NCBI GenBank assembly: GCA_026315105.1
Contig: CM048755.1
Span: 758,651,301-758,715,300, forward strand
Direction: 5' to 3'
DNA: 64,000 bases
Origin: Locusta migratoria
Taxonomy: Eukaryota; Arthropoda; Insecta; Orthoptera; Acrididae
Below, piece by piece: positions 10,990 through 23,074 of the stretch (the stretch's first letter is position 1; each line of letters opens with the position of its first letter). Below the pieces are notes generated by a model. The model was given only the letters and a program-made list of their open reading frames with translations, was not told where the DNA came from and did no database searches. The position numbers were made by a program, and so were the translations under genes.

Positions 10990-12750
10990 CCCCCCCCCCC
11001 CCCACTGCTACGGAGGACAAGTTTAGGCATACTGATTCACGGTATCTTGAGTGCCACTGATTTAACAGGCAAGGGATGTTTACCCACAATTCATTTGTTG
11101 GTTGCACGGATAAAGAGATCCTGGATATGCTCACTAGGAGTGACCGTGAGTGTGAATTCTCTAAGAGTGATGAGTCTTCAACAGAATCTCTAAGCTGTAC
11201 TTCTCAGCCCTCTACACCAGAGGGAAGAGCAATATGGACAGTCGACAGTTCCTCGGAATCCGAGGAACCACCAAGTGACAGTTAAACAGTTCAGAGAAGA
11301 GCTTGCTTAACTGACATTTGGCTGGAAAGAAAAAGATTTCCAGCCAATAAACCACGATTGATTACTCGAGTACAGGACACGAATGTCAACTAGATACTGA
11401 CTCTAGCATTCTTTAATGTTTTGTGATATTTGTGTTTGAAGAACTGTTTCAATTTATTGCAGACGAAACAAATCTATTTTACACTTATACCAGAGAAAAT
11501 ACAGAAACTGAATTCTCGACTGTCAAATTGGAAAGACACTAGCTCTCTGGAAATGTTTTGTTGCTACTTGCCTTCTAATGGTGCAAATTAAGAAATTAAT
11601 TTTAAGTGATTATTGGTCCAAAGATGCACTTCTGAACACACCAGTATTCAACAAAATTATGTCCCGAGACAGCTTTTTTTTACTACTGAGAATGCTACAC
11701 TTTAACGATAACTCTGCGAATACCAGAGGTGACAGTCTGTTTAAAATTGGGACGCTCAAAGTTCGTGTGACATCTCGCAATTCGTTTCGTCCACATCACA
11801 AGCTTTGAATAGATTAAAGTCTCTTTCTGTTCAAAGGATGATTATTTTTAAGTAATATATTCCACACAAGCGAAGTATGTTTGGGATAAAGACATTTGTA
11901 CCATGTGACTGAGTGGATACATTTTAGATTTCATTGTATATACAGGCTCAACAACAGAAATTGGGTTCCACAATTAGGGAAAAGTGGTGACTTAGTGGCA
12001 ACACTTATGGTACCATTTTTGGAAAAGGGTCATATTTTGTGTCAATTTGTACTCCAGCTGAGATCTATTCCTCTGGCTTCACATCCACAGAACAGCCACA
12101 TGTGACACTGTTCGTAAGAATAAGCACAACGTGCAAAAACTGCAGAAGAAATTAAAACGAGTAGAAATTGAGTATGTTAACTGACAAGATCCTTGCTATC
12201 AAGTGGTGTGATAAGAGGTGTTTATGTTAACCACATGTCACACCACAAATGGTTGCAACAGAGAAAACTGACAAATACTGGTGAAAAAATAGGGAAACTG
12301 CAATGTATGTAAGATTACAATTCAAGTACGGTTTCAGTTGACCGTTTTGACACGTTACTGAGCTCGGTGGGATCAGTCCCCAAGACTGAAATGGTACAAA
12401 AATTTTTTTCACATTCCAGATTTGTGCCTTTTAAATGCTCATGTTTTCCATGGGTCAGTAACAGGGTGAAAATGGCATGCACAGAATTTCACCTCTCTCT
12501 TAAGGGAGATTGTAGAAAAATATGCCACTGAATGGAAAAAGTGATAGAAGGTGCTATAGTAAGAATCCTCTACATTTCAGAGGGAGACATTTTCCAGATA
12601 TTACTGTGAATGAACACTTGCAAAAAAAGTACATTAATGCACAGATGCATTGTTTGCAACTAGATACCCATGCAAAACTTTCAATGTTCCATTATTTGTT
12701 GTACCCTGCTTCAAGATTTGTCATACAGAGAAGTATAACTAATCATTGAG
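10990..12750 (+). pseudogene. piggyBac-like transposase, fragmented
   Basis: Plus-strand pieces occur in the order of a piggyBac (DDE_Tnp_1_7) transposase. First comes an acidic N terminus (11076-11285, SSSESEEPPSDS). At 11578-11808 is LSDYWSKDALLNTPVFNKIM, then SRDSFFLLLRMLHFND. Frames at 11880-12240 give ILDFIVYTGS and MLTTCHTT, the regions around the catalytic core. At 12522-12749 are GRHFPDITVNEHLQKKY and a cysteine-poor C terminus where a zinc-binding end is expected. Many frameshifts. A run of C (10989-11004) precedes it. No terminal inverted repeats or TTAA sites could be placed. Confidence 0.75.
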
Positions 12751-13070
12751 ATTAAATTGGAGAGAATTTATTGACAAATGAATTACTAAAAATAGAAAGA
12801 AAAAGAACTAAATAAGCAAAATAAATAAAAACAAAAAGAAAAAACGTATGTATATAAAATTCTCTCTTCACCAGTGCCAGTCCAAGCACGGATCAAAAAG
12901 GATGGGAAAGATATTAAGAAGGTACAAAAACTGGTAATATTCAATGATCGTCAAAACGATACTGACAGATATAGTCGTAAAAGTGACTTGATGGGCAAAT
13001 TTGAACTAAATTTACTCAGTATAGGAAAGAGGTATATAAATGAAACTTTATCTTTGGGAACCTCTTGTTG
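12751..13070. other. Unclassified, A-rich
   Basis: A-rich stretch (12780-12850) and a 66-codon frame of unknown origin. Possibly flanking remains of the piggyBac-like element. Confidence 0.4.
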
Positions 13071-13328
13071 TTAGGTTTGCCCGAGATAATTCAAATTTGC
13101 CAGAAATTCACACTTACTCTGTGCAACTCTGCAAATGAAGTCAATCAAATGATTACATCTCACCCAGTATTCTTTCAATGATTGGTGAAGTTCATCTATG
13201 TTCATAAACGACACGTACGATTGCTCACGTACAATTTCTTTGAAATCCGTGATGTTCGAGTGGGAAAATATTCCCAAATTGGGTAATTTAATGTGGACTG
13301 GGCCATACCAGAAGCAGTTTAAATGCAC
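13071..13328 (-). pseudogene. Unidentified coding-like fragment
   Basis: An 85-codon minus-strand frame with well-mixed composition (FKEIVREQSYVSFMNIDEL, then HQSLKEYWVRCNHLIDFICR). It looks more like real protein than the random frames around it, but I do not recognise it. It may be a transposon fragment. Confidence 0.3.
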
Positions 13329-13599
13329 AAAGTCTGTTCAGTAACATATCAGCAGAATGAAAGCCACATAAAAAGTATGAGAATGCATTGTGTGTCTGAA
13401 GGTGAGAGAACCACTGGCTCCAGGAAAATTCAGCACAGGGCGAGGGAGCCTGACCGGCAGGCTCAGCACAAGCAGCAGTATGTGCAGCCCATCTTTTGCA
13501 CAGGTGGAGGATTAGGCAGGCCTCAATGGCACGCTCAACCCAGCAGGCACAGTGCACGGCTTTAGCAGTGAAAGGGTTACAATGTGGCAAGTTCAGAAA

Positions 13600-14405
13600 T
13601 ATTTTGCGAGGCGTGGAATGTATATTGAAACAGATCGAGCACAACTAGGAGGAGGGAGTGTTTGTCGCCAGGGAAAAGATATTGTTTCTACTGAGATCGA
13701 GGCTGACAGAACTGAAGTTATTTGGGCATGTATAACAGGTTTACAACAAGTTAATGTTCAAATACAGCATTAGTAGTGAGCTGCTCGATGCTGTCGCCTC
13801 GTTCAAATATCTAGGCGTAAAATTGCAAAGCGATATGAACTGGAACAAACATTTAAGGGTAGTTGTGAGTAAAGCGGACAGCCGACTTCGGTTTATTGGG
13901 AGAATTTTGGGAACGTGTACTTCATCTGTAAAGGAAACCACATATAAAACACTTGTATGACCACATCTTGAGTATTGCTCAAGTGTTTGGGACCCCACAG
14001 CAGATCAGTTTAAAGGAAGACATAGAAGCAGTTCAGAGGCGAGCAGCTAGGTTTGTTACCGGTAGGATCGACCAATGCCGAGTGTCACGGAAATGCTTCG
14101 GCAACTCAATTGGGGGTCGCTGGAGGAAAGAAGATGTTATTTTCATTAATTTCTGTTGAGGAAATTTAGAGGGCCGGAATTTAAAGCCAAGTAGTACGAT
14201 CTTGCTGCCGCCTACTTATATTTCACTTAGTGATCACAAAGACAAGATAAGAGAAATTAGGGCTCGTACGGAGGCATATAGGCATTCTTTTTTCCTCTTT
14301 CTATTTGGGAGTGGAATAGGAAAGGAAATGCTTAGTAGTGGCACAGTGTACCCTCCACCCCACACCTAACGGTGGATTGCAGAGTGTATATGTGCATGTA
14401 TATTA
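13600..14405 (+). pseudogene. CR1-like LINE with an internal deletion
   Basis: It starts in the endonuclease part (TDRAQLGGGSVCRQGKDIVS, TEIEADRTEVIWACITGLQ), the same family as the copy at 35736. At about 13755 it jumps to the RT C terminus: AVASFKYLGVKLQSDMNWNK, then SRLRFIGRILGTCTSSVKET and, with frame shifts, EDIEAVQRRAARFVTGR. The 3' UTR ends near 14405 with TGGATTGCAGAGTGTAT. A deletion removes most of the RT. Confidence 0.75.
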
Positions 14406-15161
14406 GCTACATTCATAGTAGAACTAAAATACCTTTTGAACAACTAAGACTAGATGACGTATGATACACTGTAAGTACACTTATTCTTACCCCACTTTAG
14501 CTGAAAATTTCCCCTCTTGTTTATTGATGCTAACTTTTCAGTCACCTTCTGACTACAGTCTACGATCTCCACCATATCTCTTTCAGTGAAAAGTATTGGA
14601 AAAGAACACTTTCCTGGAGCAGAGTCGTGTAATAATGATTATATTCTGTTCGAAGATGAAAAATCTATTCTTTGACTGTTGTCATGGCAATAATTAGTAC
14701 CAGCTTGAAAGGTTTAGACAACTCTAAACATCTTCCATAGGGGGTTGTTTATAATAAACTCTGTACGGCTAATAATCAGCCATCATCTAAATTCTTGTGC
14801 TAAGTACATAGAAAATAGTCTATATCATCATTTCAGCCAGTCCAAAAATACATTCAATGAACACACACCTTTATGATATCTTCAGGACAATAGTAGAAGG
14901 GCCACTTTTGCGAAACAAAGTTTCTCTGGCCACCAAGGTTTTGCCATAGGAGTACAATTCGTCTCAGTTTGCTACAAGGCCAGCAATATTTTTAGTCCAT
15001 TGCAAGGCAATAGGATGGCGTACAATGAAAAGCAGTTAACATATCTCATGGCATATATTAAATGTATTGAACCCAAAAAGGATAAATTGGGGTATGTGAT
15101 GTGTGAAATTACTGTCAGTTGTGCAACACTGCAAAAATACAAAGGACTGCCAATGAATTGT

Positions 15162-15163
<2 letters not shown>
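14406..15163. other. Unclassified intronic sequence
   Basis: No supported gene or repeat. It ends at an (AC)n tract. Confidence 0.5.

Positions 15164-15230
<67 letters not shown>
15164..15230. repeat. (AC)n microsatellite
   Basis: About 33 AC units. Confidence 0.9.
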
Positions 15231-15233
<3 letters not shown>

Positions 15234-15670
15234 CTTTTCAACACTACCCAATTTTCTACACAGTGATAAAAACTGTATGTAAGGTATGCATATTCTAATC
15301 TTTTAAAATAATCAACATAATATTATATGAAAGTATTCTTCATCCGATAATATAGTGAGGACAGCTTACAACTCACCGCAAAGACGTGGCGACGAGCTGC
15401 GACAGGCACATACAAAAGACACACACATACAACACATTCAGCTATCGGCCATGGCCTTCTTCAGAAAATAGAGCACTCACGCAATCACACAGGCACACAA
15501 CACAGTCATACAACCATCACCTCCGACTGCCGCACTTCGAATCACGCTCTGCAGCGAATCGGGGAGGGAGGGGATAGAAAGGTTACGTCACGGTGGTGTG
15601 GATGGGTTAGATGGGAATAACGAGATGCAGCTTAGGAATGGAGTGGGGAGGCGGGTGAGGGGAGAAAATT

Positions 15671-15710
15671 ATATATATATATAATGCATGCACACTGCAA
15701 GTACACAAGA

Positions 15711-15762
<52 letters not shown>

Positions 15763-16140
15763 CGCTAGCTTTCGCAGCCTAGCTGCTTCATCAGGCAGAA
15801 GGGAAGGAGAGGGAAAAGGAAATAATGAGGGTTTTAAGGAAGGGGGTAAGGAGCCATTCCAATCCCGGGACAGGAAAGACTTACCTTGGGGGGAAAAATG
15901 AAGGGTAAACAAATGCACACACACCCACACATTTACACAGACACAAGTACACTTAGGCAGACATACTGTAGAACTGTAGAAAGCAAAGAAGTTCTTTTTT
16001 AGTAGGAGAAACGAACGGAAATGTGGAAAAACGGGAATGGAAACAAACGTGAGGTGACTAGGAAATGCCGAAAATGGTTATAAACAATATGAGAAACTAT
16101 AGTTGTGAAATAGTGTTTACGTTTTATAGCGAGAAAATTT
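15671..16140 (-). mobile_element. PLE-like piece nested between the arms
   Basis: It contains an (AC)n tract (about 15713-15761), then GAAAGGAAATAATGAGGGTT- and GGAGCCATTCCAATCCCGGG-type sequence that also builds the palindrome at 33895-34480. It ends in the same GCAGACATACTGTA sequence that forms the palindrome centre there. Here it is a single arm, which gives an independent copy of the family. Confidence 0.6.
15765..15797 (-). ncRNA. Hammerhead-ribozyme-like core
   Basis: Minus strand: CTGATGA, one A, the perfect hairpin GCAGC-TAG-GCTGC, then GAAAGC. CUGANGA and GAAA flanking a stem are the two conserved strands of the hammerhead core, and PLEs are known to carry hammerhead motifs. The extra base before stem II departs from the canonical form. 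Stem III and the cleavage site (UH) are not obvious, so activity is uncertain. Confidence 0.4.
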
Positions 16141-16509
16141 AATATATATATTTTACTTTATTCTATTTTATTTTCTCCCCTCACCCGCCTCCCCACTCCA
16201 TTCCTAAGCTGCATCTCATTATTCCCATCTAACCCATCCCCACCACTGTGACGTAACCTTTCTATCCCCTCCCCCTCCCCTCCCCGATTCGCTGAAGAGT
16301 GTGATTCGAAGTGCGGCAGTCGGAGGTGATGGTTGTATGACTGTGTTGTTTGCCTGTGTGATTGCGTGAGTGCTCTATTTTCTGAAGGAGGCCATGGCCG
16401 ATAGCTGAATGTGTTTTACGTGTGTGTCTTTTGAATGTGCCTGTCGCAGCTCGTCGCCACGTCTTTGTGGTGAGTTGTAAGCTGTCCTCACTATATTATT
16501 AATTCCAAA

Positions 16510-18860
16510 CTGGACTGTCAATTATTATATTCTTCACCTGAGTTGATTTAACAAAATACCCTTCTCCAAGGTCATGTCCTCACAGGCTATTAAACACAAT
16601 AATTGAGTAAGCCAGCAACAGACTTTCCTCTGCAAGTAACTTCACTGCTTTCTACACTGGTAGGTAAAGAAATAATTTTTAATTCTAAACTGACAATTTT
16701 CTGGCCAAGCGTTGAAAATATTCATTGAAATATCAACACTATTTTAAGAACAATAGTTTCTATTTGCTATCAAAAATCAGTTTCTTAATGAGAACTTATG
16801 GAAAAGAACAAGTGAATGTAAGATGCAACTCTGCTGGAGAGAAATGGAAGTTACTTCAAAATCTGGACCAAAAGACTTATTTCCAGGTAACTTCATCTCC
16901 AGTGCCTGTACATCATTTTTTTCTAGATCCCATCTAGATCTTTATACTTCTCAATAAACAGCACTAGAAGTTAGAATGTCAATATCTGTTTATCTAATTT
17001 GAATTATATCTGATTTAGTTTCTCTCCTCCTTGAACAACTGATATAGACAGACAAATTAAATACCTCACTGACATATTTTATATAAATCATCCAATTTAC
17101 ATTACTTATCTTTCAAGTCAAAAGTAAGGTATATGCACTCATTTTCAGGTCATGGGTCTGTATCACAGTAATGATATGTATAACAAATTTTCATTGGGCA
17201 TTAACTTTTCAGACATAGGAGATGAAATTTTTTTTGACTGAAATCACCTGCAGTCACATTAACAGTGTTTATGTATTGTGTGTGTCCAGTCAAAGTTTAC
17301 TATCTATTTTTTATTATTATTCATAACTTTTTTTCCCTTCTTTAAGCATTCCTGAAGCATCTCAATCACAACACAGCATAATACAAAAGAAGGAGCAAAG
17401 TTATCTATCTTCAGTGTAATAAACATGTAGAACATAATTATGTACCAACATCCTTTAGAAGTGGGTGAATTGAATAATTTGTTTTGGAAAGCTACAAATA
17501 GAAGATATTAAGCACTAAATTCCCAGTGACTGTCCACACATAAATGCTGACTACAGTGCAATATTACTTACCAACAAATAGAAGAGGCACTGAGAAGTGA
17601 TAGGTGTGCAGAAAAGCCACAATCACACAAACACTATTTAGTTCACCATTTGGTACATAGTGAGCCAGCTTCAAACGCATGATTATCCTGGATTACTTTT
17701 TATCAATGCATTTTTGCAATAATGTTCACTGAAGAATTACAGTAATAGTGCTACATAAATCTCTCTCTGGACTCTCATTCATGAAATATCTATTTCATAC
17801 TCACTGAAAATAGAGGAAAGCTCTTTTGAAATACAAACAAAGCCAATAACATCTTTTGGAAGAAGGCAGAAAGCAGAAGAAGCATATCAGATTAATGGTG
17901 TTGGTTTTGCAGTGAGAACTTTAACAATGAGAATTAAGGTGGTTTTTGCTGTTTGAAGTGAACTTATCACGATACTTTGTATCTCTCTCTCTGTAAACAT
18001 CACCTTTACCCTAACATACCCCCACCTTAAATGATGGTGGTGATTCTAAGAACCAGTTTTATGCCCGTATGAACACTTCCCCAGTAAGCTCTTTTTACTA
18101 CGCAGTTTGAAGACTATGATAAAAGCAACATATGTTGCAGAGTTTCTGGTGAACAAGCAGTAGGAAGCTGTGAAGTCCAACATTCATGTGTGTCTTAGTG
18201 ATGCAAGAGCTCAATTATTAGTACTCAGTTTTGCCAACAAAAACATACCTCATGGATGCAATTACACTGTAAACACTTCTATCTTATGAGATTTCAAAAC
18301 TGTCATGCAAAAAATGAAAAATAAATAAATGAAGGACAGTTATTGAAGAGACCACAAAATTTTTATCAGGCTTCTCGTGTTTCTTTTACACCAGAATTGT
18401 CACTTATTTCATCAACCACTTCAGCATAAAATTTGACACATTAGACCATTAAAATGAACGTCAACCACAGGGTATGAAACTATTCTTTGGATTATTGATT
18501 CACCACCTAGTCAAGTAAAAGTATAGACAATATGGACCCCACACAGTATCACCAAAACATAATACTAATTTTTTTTTGTCAAAAGGGAAGCCCATTTATT
18601 TCTCATTTCAGAATCCAAGAAGGAAGAGCTAAGCACATATACTACACCAAATATAGAAATAAATGAACTGGTGGCAAGAAAAAGTAATGGTTATGTGGTT
18701 CTTTTAGAGTCTATGGAGTTTTTGTTCTCTAATTTTGGTTACCAACCTGTGGTCCACAAGAGCTAAAATAGGGCCCACAGGAGAGATCAAGTTTCTTTCA
18801 TTCATTTTAAATTTTTAATTCATTGCTATACAGGAGTGAACCATACTATTTTTTATTATA
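16510..18860. other. Unclassified intron 5 sequence
   Basis: About 2.3 kb of AT-rich DNA. No frame over 70 codons, no tandem repeat, no similarity seen to the other elements in the window. Confidence 0.5.
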
Positions 18861-18865
18861 ATACA

Positions 18866-18940
18866 GTAAAACCCCTTTTTAACAAATCTTAAGGGACCAA
18901 AATATTTATTCCTTAAGATTTTTGGCTAAGTACAAAAGAG
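18866..18940. mobile_element. pogo/Tigger-like terminal sequence (solo end)
   Basis: TACAGTAAAACCCCTTTTTA resembles the end of the element at 21985. It is followed by an imperfect hairpin (AATCTTAAGG with CCTTAAGATT). No matching second end was found nearby. Confidence 0.4.
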
Positions 18941-20279
18941 AAGTAACCTAAGTTATGATTCAAGCACATTTAGGTGTTTTAGGAGGTATTTTATTACTAA
19001 ATTACCAATAATATAACAAATTTAAATGCAGCATCACACATGCCACTTTCTGCAGAAACATTTTTCTTAAATCTAAAACAGTTAACATGTTTCTCCAACA
19101 TCCTGTAGTGACAGACGTTATCAGTCTTTGTGGTTGTTTTTGTTATCAACTCATCTACTTTGAAATAGGAAAAGTAACTGACTACAGGACTACAGCTGCA
19201 AAAGTTGTTACATCGGCCTGATCCTGTGCCTTCTAATCACCACCACCAGCTTACAGCACTACATTACACTTTCAAGTGTAACATTCACCTCCGGTGTGGC
19301 AGTCAAGACCGGCTATCCAATCACCACCACCACAAAAAGCAAAGCCCTGGAACATTTTCAGGAATATCTGATTCTACTCCATAGTTCATGTGGCACAATG
19401 TCTTCACCAGAAAGAGATGCACCACAACCAGCCTTTGCAAAATAAATGCAGTCTGTTGTGATGCACAATGCCAAGCAGTGACAAAAATTTACACATCCTG
19501 CAAAATGTTTTGTCTCATTTTATCTCAAGGAAATAAATTCATTTTTAATTAACTGATACCCTATATCTGGCTGTAACAACATGTATTATGTGCAGGTTCA
19601 GAAGCTGTAGCTGACTTTTGAAATTAGGAGGAAAAAACAATGTTGACGTTCTTCAGAACAGGTGTTCTAGATATATGGGAGACTGCTCAATCAGTAGCGC
19701 TATTTTTCTACCTGCTGCACCCAAAAGTTAAAATGCAGTTTACACGACACTGGTTGTGGCTTGACGTGTAGATGTAGAAGGTAGTGGCGCTATGAATGAC
19801 AGAAGGTGAAGGCAACCAATCACGAATGGCATTCTGACAGCTAATAAGAATGCTTCTTTGCATTTTTTGCTTTTTCAAACAACTTTGTTTCTAAGAAATT
19901 ATTTTTATGAGTAATATATTTCAAAATTGCTACCAGGGATGAAGTACATCCAGCACTAGTCACTAAACATGTGTAACAGTTTATTTTACATTATGGAAAT
20001 GTAGTGTAATTATTTAGCAATAATTATTATTGTACATCAATTTTAGAGTGTTTCTTGCAACATGATTAAACAGGAAACAAATAACATCCATGTAGCGACT
20101 AGTTCTCAATGTAGGTTTTCTGAAGATCTTCAGTGCTTTCTCTTCTGAAAAATATGCAATCTGCAATTCTTATTTGTGTATAAATTTCTAACTTTATGTT
20201 GTTGGACTACTACTGGTTCAAGGCAAATAATTAACAAGCAATACACCTACACCTTTAATGATTTCGGAGTTTCAGAGGG
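18941..20279. other. Unclassified intron 5 sequence
   Basis: No supported feature. It contains several CACCACCA-rich spots (about 19239 and 19322) without clear structure. Confidence 0.5.
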
Positions 20280-21760
20280 AGCCTTAGGTAAGGATTGATC
20301 AAAACAGGGAAAAGATATATAGTAGAATAGGAATGGGTAGCTCAGTAGTGAAAACCACAGAGGATCATATGGGCAGAAGAGCAAGGATAACACAGGAGGT
20401 AATCATCTTAATCGATGAAAGGAGAAAATATAAAAATGCAGCAAGTGAAGCAGGCAGGAGGAGGTACAGACGTTTGAAAAATGAGGTTGCCAGGAAGTGA
20501 TGAAAGGCTAGTAGGACTAGCTAGATGACAAATGCAAGAACATAGAAAAATAACTAGGGGAAAGATAGATACTGCCTATAGAAAAATAAAGGAGACATTT
20601 GGAGACAAGAAAAGCAGCTGTATGAATATCAAGAACTCAGATATAAAAACAGTACTAAGCAAAGAAGGGAAAGTTGAAAGGTGGAAGGAGCATATACAGA
20701 GGACTATACAAAGCAAATAAACTTTAAGGCAATATTCTAGAAATTGAGACAAACTAGAGGAAGAAGGGTTAGGAAATACAATACTCTGAGAAGAATTTGA
20801 CAGAGCACAAGGATTTGGATCAAAACAAGACCCCTGGAGTAGATGATATTCTGTCTGAACTGCTGATATTGTTAGGAGAGCCAGTCACGAAGAAACTGTT
20901 CCACTTGGTATGCAAGATGTACGAGTAAGGAGATATACCTTCCAACAAGAATATGGCAGTTCCCATTCCAAAGAGCACGTACAGAAAAATGTCAAAAGAA
21001 TCATCAGTTTAATAAGCCATGGGTGCAAAATACTAATATGAATTATTTACAGATGAATGGAAAAACTGGTGGAACTGATCTTGGTGAAGATCACTTGGAT
21101 TTAGGAGAAATGTATGAATGCAGGAGACAATACTCACATTACTACTTGTCTTAGAATATAGATTAATGAGAGGCAAACCTACATTTCTAGCTTTCGTAGA
21201 TTTGGAGAAAGCTTTTTGATAATGTTGACTGGAATACACTTTCAAATTTTGATGCCAGCAGGGGTAAAATACAGGGAACAGAAGGTTAGTTGCAAGTTGT
21301 ACATTATCCAAACAGCTGTTGTTAGAGTACGGCCATGAAAAGGACGCAGTAGTTAAGAAGGGAGTAAGACTGGGTTGTATCCTTTTCCAATGTTATTCAA
21401 TTTATACAATGAGCAAACAGTGAAGGAATGCAAGGAGAAATTTGGGGAAGGAATTAAAGTACAGGGAGAAGAAAATTTTGCAGTTTGCCGATGACATAGT
21501 AATTCTGTCTGATTGTCCATTCTGTTCAGTGTGTTGAGAAGAGTATACATGATGAAATTGACAAGAGTAAAAGAAGGGTAATGGAATTTAGAGACAAAAA
21601 CCAGGCAATGCTGAAGGAATTAGATTAGGTAATGAGACAACAAAAGTAGTATATGAATGTTGTTACTTGTGTAGCAAAGAATTTGACAGAGCTGATGGCT
21701 GAAGTAAAGAACAAGGTAGAACAGTTTTCACAGAACTTTCTGCAGGGACTGATGCAATTG
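20280..21760 (+). pseudogene. RTE-like LINE, heavily decayed
   Basis: Plus-strand fragments keep the order of a LINE ORF2. A lysine-rich pre-RT segment lies at 20530-20720. At about 20830 comes a PGVDDI-SELLILLGEP block, then the VPIPKS-like strand at about 20960. The motif QFADDIVILSD lies at about 21482-21515, and EGIRLGNETTKVVYE follows at about 21615. Almost every block is in a different frame. Confidence 0.6.
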
Positions 21761-21984
21761 TGATGATCTAGCAGTATGAAGGCAACCAGCCATGAGACTA
21801 TTTGTTAATTACTATAGCGCCAACCTTATGTTAATAAATGTGCGAGTGACAGAACAACCTAAAATATACACCGGAAAATTGTGACATGGTACTAGACAAC
21901 AGCGAAATGTTTTTGAGAGTCAGAATGAAAATGACATTGCTGGTAGATTCAGCAATTACAGCTGTGCTGGTAGATTCCTGCCTA
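21761..21984. other. Unclassified
   Basis: Short stretch between a LINE and the Tigger-like repeat, with nothing recognised. Confidence 0.5.
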
Positions 21985-23072
21985 AACATATACAATAAAA
22001 CCTCATTTTTACGTTCCTGGTTTTTACATTTTCCCGCCATTTACACCATTTTTTGTCGGTCCCATCAAATTTCCGATGTTCACAATGTTAATTTGCCCCC
22101 GTTTTTGCGTTAACATATTTACACTTTTTCCACTTTTTATGCTTTTCGAAAGAGATTTCATGAAGAAAAAATGATGTAATATATATAAATTGATGCTGGC
22201 ATGGCTTTCGCATTTAAGTATAGAGCTTAAAAATTATTCGCTGTCGAGTTTGACACTTTGCATTTATTCAAACATATAGTTTGCATTTCGTTGTTGGCAG
22301 TACACGTCTAGGTGACTTACGACACACCAATTTGTGGTGGTGTATTTTCTCTTTCCACCAGCTTATTTGCCAGAGCACCTGATGTGTACTCAAAACAATC
22401 AGAACCAGTTGCTTTGTTGACATGATGATGAAGAGTTGCATTGTTTTTGTGACATTTCTGATTAAAAAAGAACGTTATATGTAAAGTTGGGTATCATAAT
22501 ACCCACAACCTCAAAAAAGCAGTAATAGTGAGAGATGCTGTTCCTATGCAAACGTCACAAAAATACTTATGCAAATATTTTCACTCTAGAATGCAAATTC
22601 TCTAATATCGTCATGTGACAACAGAAAATACAAAAAGAATGGAACTTTTGGAGGTTTACTACATAAATAATTAATGCCGGTAAAAGGCAGTAATTTTGAA
22701 TATGTATTACATAGCCTGACAGCGGCGTCAAAATGATATCCAAGTGGTTCAGGTAATTTTGAATGTGTTACATAGCCCAGCAGTGGTGTCCTCTATTATA
22801 ATGAAAGAAATTACGTCAAAAATTTCTACTTCCCACAAAATTACCAGTTCTGCCTGGCACTTAAAGTAGTAAACATTTGGATAACCTTCATTATGTAATA
22901 AACTTCCTGGCGAGTATTTAGATGCCTATTATGTACATATACCACAAATAAACTACGAAAATGCAAGGCTGATCCGGTAAGCATATTTTACCTTTTAAAA
23001 CATTATTTCCTGCATTTTACACCGTTTCACTGAAGTCCCTTGAAATGTGTATAAACGAGGTTGTACTGTGTT
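21985..23072. mobile_element. pogo/Tigger-like non-autonomous element, complete copy
   Basis: The left end CAATAAAACCTCATTTTTAC and, reversed, the right end CAGTACAACCTCGTTTATAC form inverted termini of the pogo/Tigger type (CAGTAAAACCTCG). The left flank is TA; the right TA is lost. The interior is non-coding and matches 135-600 of the window. Length is about 1.1 kb. Confidence 0.65.
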
Positions 23073-23074
23073 CA

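Larger units (their letters stand above)
15348..16505. mobile_element. Long inverted repeat of PLE type, about 320-bp arms, nested insert
   Basis: The left arm (15348-15670) begins AATATAGTGAGGACAGCTTA. Its reverse complement is the right arm (16167-16505), which ends TAAGCTGTCCTCACTATATT. Identity is high along both arms, through CGCAAAGACGTGGCGACGAG and the (A/G)GGCGGGTGAGGGGAG end. The flanks TATTCTTCATCCGA and TATTCTTCACCTGA look like a 14-bp target duplication with two mismatches. A different repeat occupies the spacer. Each arm has a CTGAAG(G/A)-GGCC-hairpin-GATAGC motif. Assignment to PLE pseudo-LTRs is inference. Confidence 0.65.
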
